From positions 1 through 8,982 of the forward strand of contig NZ_JAKJSQ010000104.1 in NCBI RefSeq assembly GCF_050337105.1: a stretch of DNA of 8,982 bases. Direction: 5' to 3'. Source of the DNA: Aliivibrio_A kagoshimensis. GTDB taxonomy: Bacteria > Pseudomonadota > Gammaproteobacteria > Enterobacterales > Vibrionaceae. Positions within the stretch are counted from its first letter, which is position 1; each line of letters begins with the position of its first letter. The notes under the pieces were generated by a model. The model had not been told where the DNA came from, made no database searches, and saw only the letters and a program-made list of their open reading frames with translations. The translations under genes and the position numbers were made by a program. Of this stretch, positions 6,681 through 8,982 are shown piece after piece.

Positions 6681-7247
6681 TTAATGGTTAGCAGCTAGCC
6701 AGCTTGATAAATTATCTGCACCACCAATATATTGACCCTCCATCCATATCTGAGGCACAGTAACCGGTGTTTTTTGGCCAATGTGCGCTTTTACTTCAGG
6801 GATCATTCGATAAAGCGCCGCACTCTCTTTCACCACGTCGTAGTACGTGTATTCGATACCTAATTCATCAAGCTCCGCTTTCGCTTTCACGCAATATGGG
6901 CAAGTCGCTTTGCCATAAACAATGTTACCTTGCAGTTGATCTTGTTTGGCCCATTGTTCAATGACAGATTGAATCAACACACCGCGATTTAATGCCTCGC
7001 CTTGGCTCACTACTTTACTTTCGACAACGACAATCGGAGCGTGCCATGAACCCAGTTTAAGTGGTTCCCACCAATGCGATAACCAATCTTTGACTTCAAG
7101 ATCTATTGGTATTCCATCTAATTCATTCGCAAAGGTATCACTTAGAATGTCTTTGGTTAGTGTGCATTCGCCACATGGAATATTCACTTTAAAAGGTCCC
7201 CAACTGCCACCCCATCGGTAAAGCGTGATTTTTACAGGATTGGTCAT
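6681..7247 (-). CDS. Glutaredoxin-type protein with two thioredoxin-fold domains
   Basis: This 188 aa protein is probably a cytoplasmic thiol-disulfide oxidoreductase. Its C-terminal half (about 107-186) is a clear glutaredoxin: active site CPYC (116-119) after the GNIVYGKATC strand, the cis-proline loop TVPQIW (163-168, Pro165) and the GGAD glutathione-binding turn (175-178). The N-terminal half (about 5-100) is less familiar. It begins ITLYRWGGSWGPF, has a second CxxC motif, CGEC (25-28), and later HAPIVVVESKVVSQGEALNRG (69-89). The second stretch has the outline of a thioredoxin-fold cis-Pro loop (Pro71) followed by a strand and helix. Classical glutaredoxins are about 85 aa, so this is twice the usual size. 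No signal peptide is seen. AAGG (7258-7261) lies 10 bases before the ATG. A TATAGA near 7290 on the - strand may be a -10 box. No convincing terminator follows the gene. It lies between the dipeptidase and the symporter, all on the - strand. Confidence 0.88.
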   Translation of the reverse strand: MTNPVKITLYRWGGSWGPFKVNIPCGECTLTKDILSDTFANELDGIPIDLEVKDWLSHWWEPLKLGSWHAPIVVVESKVVSQGEALNRGVLIQSVIEQWAKQDQLQGNIVYGKATCPYCVKAKAELDELGIEYTYYDVVKESAALYRMIPEVKAHIGQKTPVTVPQIWMEGQYIGGADNLSSWLAANH

Positions 7248-7342
7248 ATGATTACTGCCTTGTGGAATATGTTGTTAAGAGTCTATATCTATAAGAACAG
7301 ATTAGTGATAAAAACATTTCAAGTAAAATGCAGAGTCGATAT

Positions 7343-7383
7343 AAAACGAAAAGGGGGAGGCTCAATATAGAACCTCCCCCTTT
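7343..7383 (-). terminator. Intrinsic terminator of the C69 dipeptidase gene
   Basis: Read on the - strand, GGGGGAGG (7380-7373), a 12-base loop, and CCTCCCCC (7360-7353) form a perfect 8-bp GC-rich stem. Three A-T pairs extend it at the base, giving 11 pairs from 7383 to 7350. A T-rich tail TTTTCGTTTT follows. It lies about 50 bases past the dipeptidase stop codon and should end that transcript before the glutaredoxin-like gene. The + strand tail is only TTTAATAC, so activity in that direction would be weak. Confidence 0.9.
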
Positions 7384-7434
7384 AATACATGCTAACGCAT
7401 TCAAACTGTTAGATGTAATGACGTGTTGTAAAGA

Positions 7435-8907
7435 CTACAGATTCATTATCTTTTTAAACTCCTCTTCAGAATACTTTTTCTCGGTACTCTTCGTAAGATC
7501 AGTCATCATTTTATAACGTATATCCGTCGCCATGGTTAGCGTACGTTGTAGTTGACCATAGGAGTAATCAGAAGCCATCTCTAAAGCGGCTTGTTTATCC
7601 TTTTTATATAACGCTTTCAATGTCATGTCTAAGTTACTAACTTGCTTGTACAGTTTGGTCTCTTCTTTGCTCCATGTCGATTGAAGCATAGGTAGATATT
7701 TTTCAGGGTTTGCTGAGGCCAACGAAGTTAAACTTCTAAATTGCCAGTAAGCTGATTGATCCGAATACGTATCACTGCCTGTTTGATAAGCCACAGGGTA
7801 AGATTTTAAGCTAGTGTACAATGGAACAAGCACCGATTCTGGAAGCACACCAAAACTCTGCCAAATAATGCCTTGTAGTTCATGAGGCATATCTTTACGT
7901 AGCTGAATAATATGTGATTCAAGTTGGCGTTCAACTCTCATCGGTCGCTTTGCCTCTTTTTCTAATTTGGTTCCTTTAAACGTGGCACTGAGTACACTAG
8001 CCACATCTTTAACGGATATTTTGTCATCTGGCTTCATAAACAGCGGATATTGATCTTGACGCGTTTTTTGCGTTTTAGATTCAGTCAGCATCTTTTGGCC
8101 TAACCACTCACGATCGACATTGTAGATGTCACCTGTAACACCGAATGCCTTAGCAAAATTAAACGATGATGCATCCGGTTTGTCGAGTAATTTGTTTTGT
8201 TTTACAAAGTCCATGAGCCCCTCAGAATGAAGGACATCATCACTACTAAGATCTACCCCATGAATACGTAGACCATTGGCGATCATTGCGTAGCTATCGT
8301 CAGGTACTTTCACTGCAATCCAATGATGACCTGAACCGATTTCAATCAACCAAACTTCATTTACATCGGCGATGTATAAGCTATTTCCTTCACCAGCACC
8401 ATACTCATCTACATACTTTCCGAGTAGCTCAACACCTGCTTTGGCTGTTTTTACTTGTGGAAGGATTAACGTTGGAATAATGGCTTCAATAACCCCAGCA
8501 TCATTAAGAGGGTCGATTTTAAGTACTTTTTCATTAACTTCAGTACTTGTGGTTGCAGAGATCGCTACATTGTACTCGTTGATCCCTCTCTCTTCATAAA
8601 ACTTACCTTGGCTATCAACAGTATTCGCATCCCAATCAGGTATTGCCGAATAACCGTAAAACTCTTTTGGCATAGGGACAACAAGACCATTTCCTAGCGT
8701 CCACGTTTCAGCATCATTCTTTTGTGCAGGTCGATATGCTAAGTGTTTATTCCAATTATTGGTGCCAAAGTCTTCATTACGAGCAATCATTATACTCCCA
8801 TCCACTGAGGCACCTTTGCCAACAATTAAGCCAGTACAAGCATTCACACTAATGCTGAAGGTCGAAATAATGGCAGCAGACAGAAGGGTTAAAGATAGTT
8901 TGTTCAT
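7435..8907 (-). CDS. Exported family C69 dipeptidase
   Basis: This Ntn-hydrolase of peptidase family C69 (PepD/dipeptidase A type) probably cleaves dipeptides outside the cytoplasm. From the ATG at 8907 it is 490 aa. A signal peptide, MNKLSLTL then a hydrophobic core, ends in SVNA at residue 23. The next residue is Cys24 of CTGLIVGK, the family's N-terminal nucleophile, so signal peptidase cleavage would itself free the catalytic amino group. Other family features are DGSIMIARNEDFG (36-48), the RGINEYNVAIS block (107-117), and GEGNSLYIADVNEVWLIEIGSGHHWIAVKVP (about 172-202), where such enzymes show the same strand pattern. The start is chosen because GGAG at 8914-8917 sits 6 bases before this ATG. 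An in-frame TTG at 8919 overlaps that site and is rejected. The remainder (about 300-490) is helical and less conserved. A strong terminator follows. Specificity is unknown; Cys-Gly from Ggt action would be one candidate. Confidence 0.9.
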   Translation of the reverse strand: MNKLSLTLLSAAIISTFSISVNACTGLIVGKGASVDGSIMIARNEDFGTNNWNKHLAYRPAQKNDAETWTLGNGLVVPMPKEFYGYSAIPDWDANTVDSQGKFYEERGINEYNVAISATTSTEVNEKVLKIDPLNDAGVIEAIIPTLILPQVKTAKAGVELLGKYVDEYGAGEGNSLYIADVNEVWLIEIGSGHHWIAVKVPDDSYAMIANGLRIHGVDLSSDDVLHSEGLMDFVKQNKLLDKPDASSFNFAKAFGVTGDIYNVDREWLGQKMLTESKTQKTRQDQYPLFMKPDDKISVKDVASVLSATFKGTKLEKEAKRPMRVERQLESHIIQLRKDMPHELQGIIWQSFGVLPESVLVPLYTSLKSYPVAYQTGSDTYSDQSAYWQFRSLTSLASANPEKYLPMLQSTWSKEETKLYKQVSNLDMTLKALYKKDKQAALEMASDYSYGQLQRTLTMATDIRYKMMTDLTKSTEKKYSEEEFKKIMNL

Positions 8908-8949
8908 TATAAACTCCAAAAATGAAAAAATGTCGGTAATTCAAAATCG

Positions 8950-8980
8950 TCATTCATCACTACAACTCAATATCATTCAT
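8950..8980. repeat. Pair of TCATTCAT direct repeats upstream of the dipeptidase gene
   Basis: TCATTCAT occurs at 8950-8957 and again at 8973-8980, 23 bp start to start, about two helical turns. They lie 43 and 66 bp upstream of the dipeptidase ATG, where an activator or repressor might bind. With only two short copies and the window ending here, this may be chance. Confidence 0.25.
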
Positions 8981-8982
8981 AC

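Noticed and set aside
8286..8599. Overlapping + strand open frames inside the dipeptidase gene
   Set aside because: They are fully contained antisense to a well-supported gene, with no ribosome binding site or recognisable product.
8908..8919. TTG start four codons upstream for the dipeptidase
   Set aside because: It overlaps the GGAG ribosome binding site that correctly serves the ATG at 8907, and starting there would add MEFI before a normal signal peptide.

Overview
The window looks like ordinary chromosomal DNA of a Vibrio or a close Vibrionaceae relative. Three proteins point there. The SLC13 transporter matches Vibrio cholerae VcINDY almost position for position, including the SNT motif numbering. 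The universal stress protein is clearly UspA. The aldo/keto reductase and LysR regulator closely resemble E. coli YdhF and HdfR. This placement rests on remembered family sequences, not on a search. No rRNA, tRNA, CRISPR array, insertion sequence, integrase or phage gene is visible, and composition appears even across the window.

Layout. The left part (15-2846) is on the + strand: a periplasmic gamma-glutamyltransferase (ggt), uspA, and a small VOC (glyoxalase-like) protein. Next comes a - strand pair (4120-2915): a small three-helix membrane protein followed 45 bp later by a YdhF-type aldo/keto reductase. A LysR regulator resembling HdfR (4267-5154, +) is divergent from this pair. Its end overlaps tail-to-tail by 9 bp with a VcINDY-like dicarboxylate/Na+ symporter (6531-5146, -). 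Upstream of the symporter, also on the - strand, are a two-domain glutaredoxin-type protein (7247-6681) and an exported family C69 dipeptidase (8907-7435) that ends in a strong intrinsic terminator.

Working together (inference). Exported Ggt would split gamma-glutamyl peptides such as glutathione. An exported dipeptidase could cleave the released dipeptides. The glutaredoxin-like protein, aldo/keto reductase, VOC protein and UspA fit a loose redox, carbonyl and stress theme, and the INDY protein imports C4-dicarboxylates. The genes lie in several separate transcription units, so this is a neighbourhood of related housekeeping functions and not a proven system.

I see no convincing new defence, mobile or biosynthetic system. 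The points most worth a second look are the tandem CGEC/CPYC thioredoxin-fold protein, the nested inverted repeats spanning the ribosome binding site of the symporter gene, the unassigned small membrane protein, and the 10-bp perfect inverted repeat after uspA.
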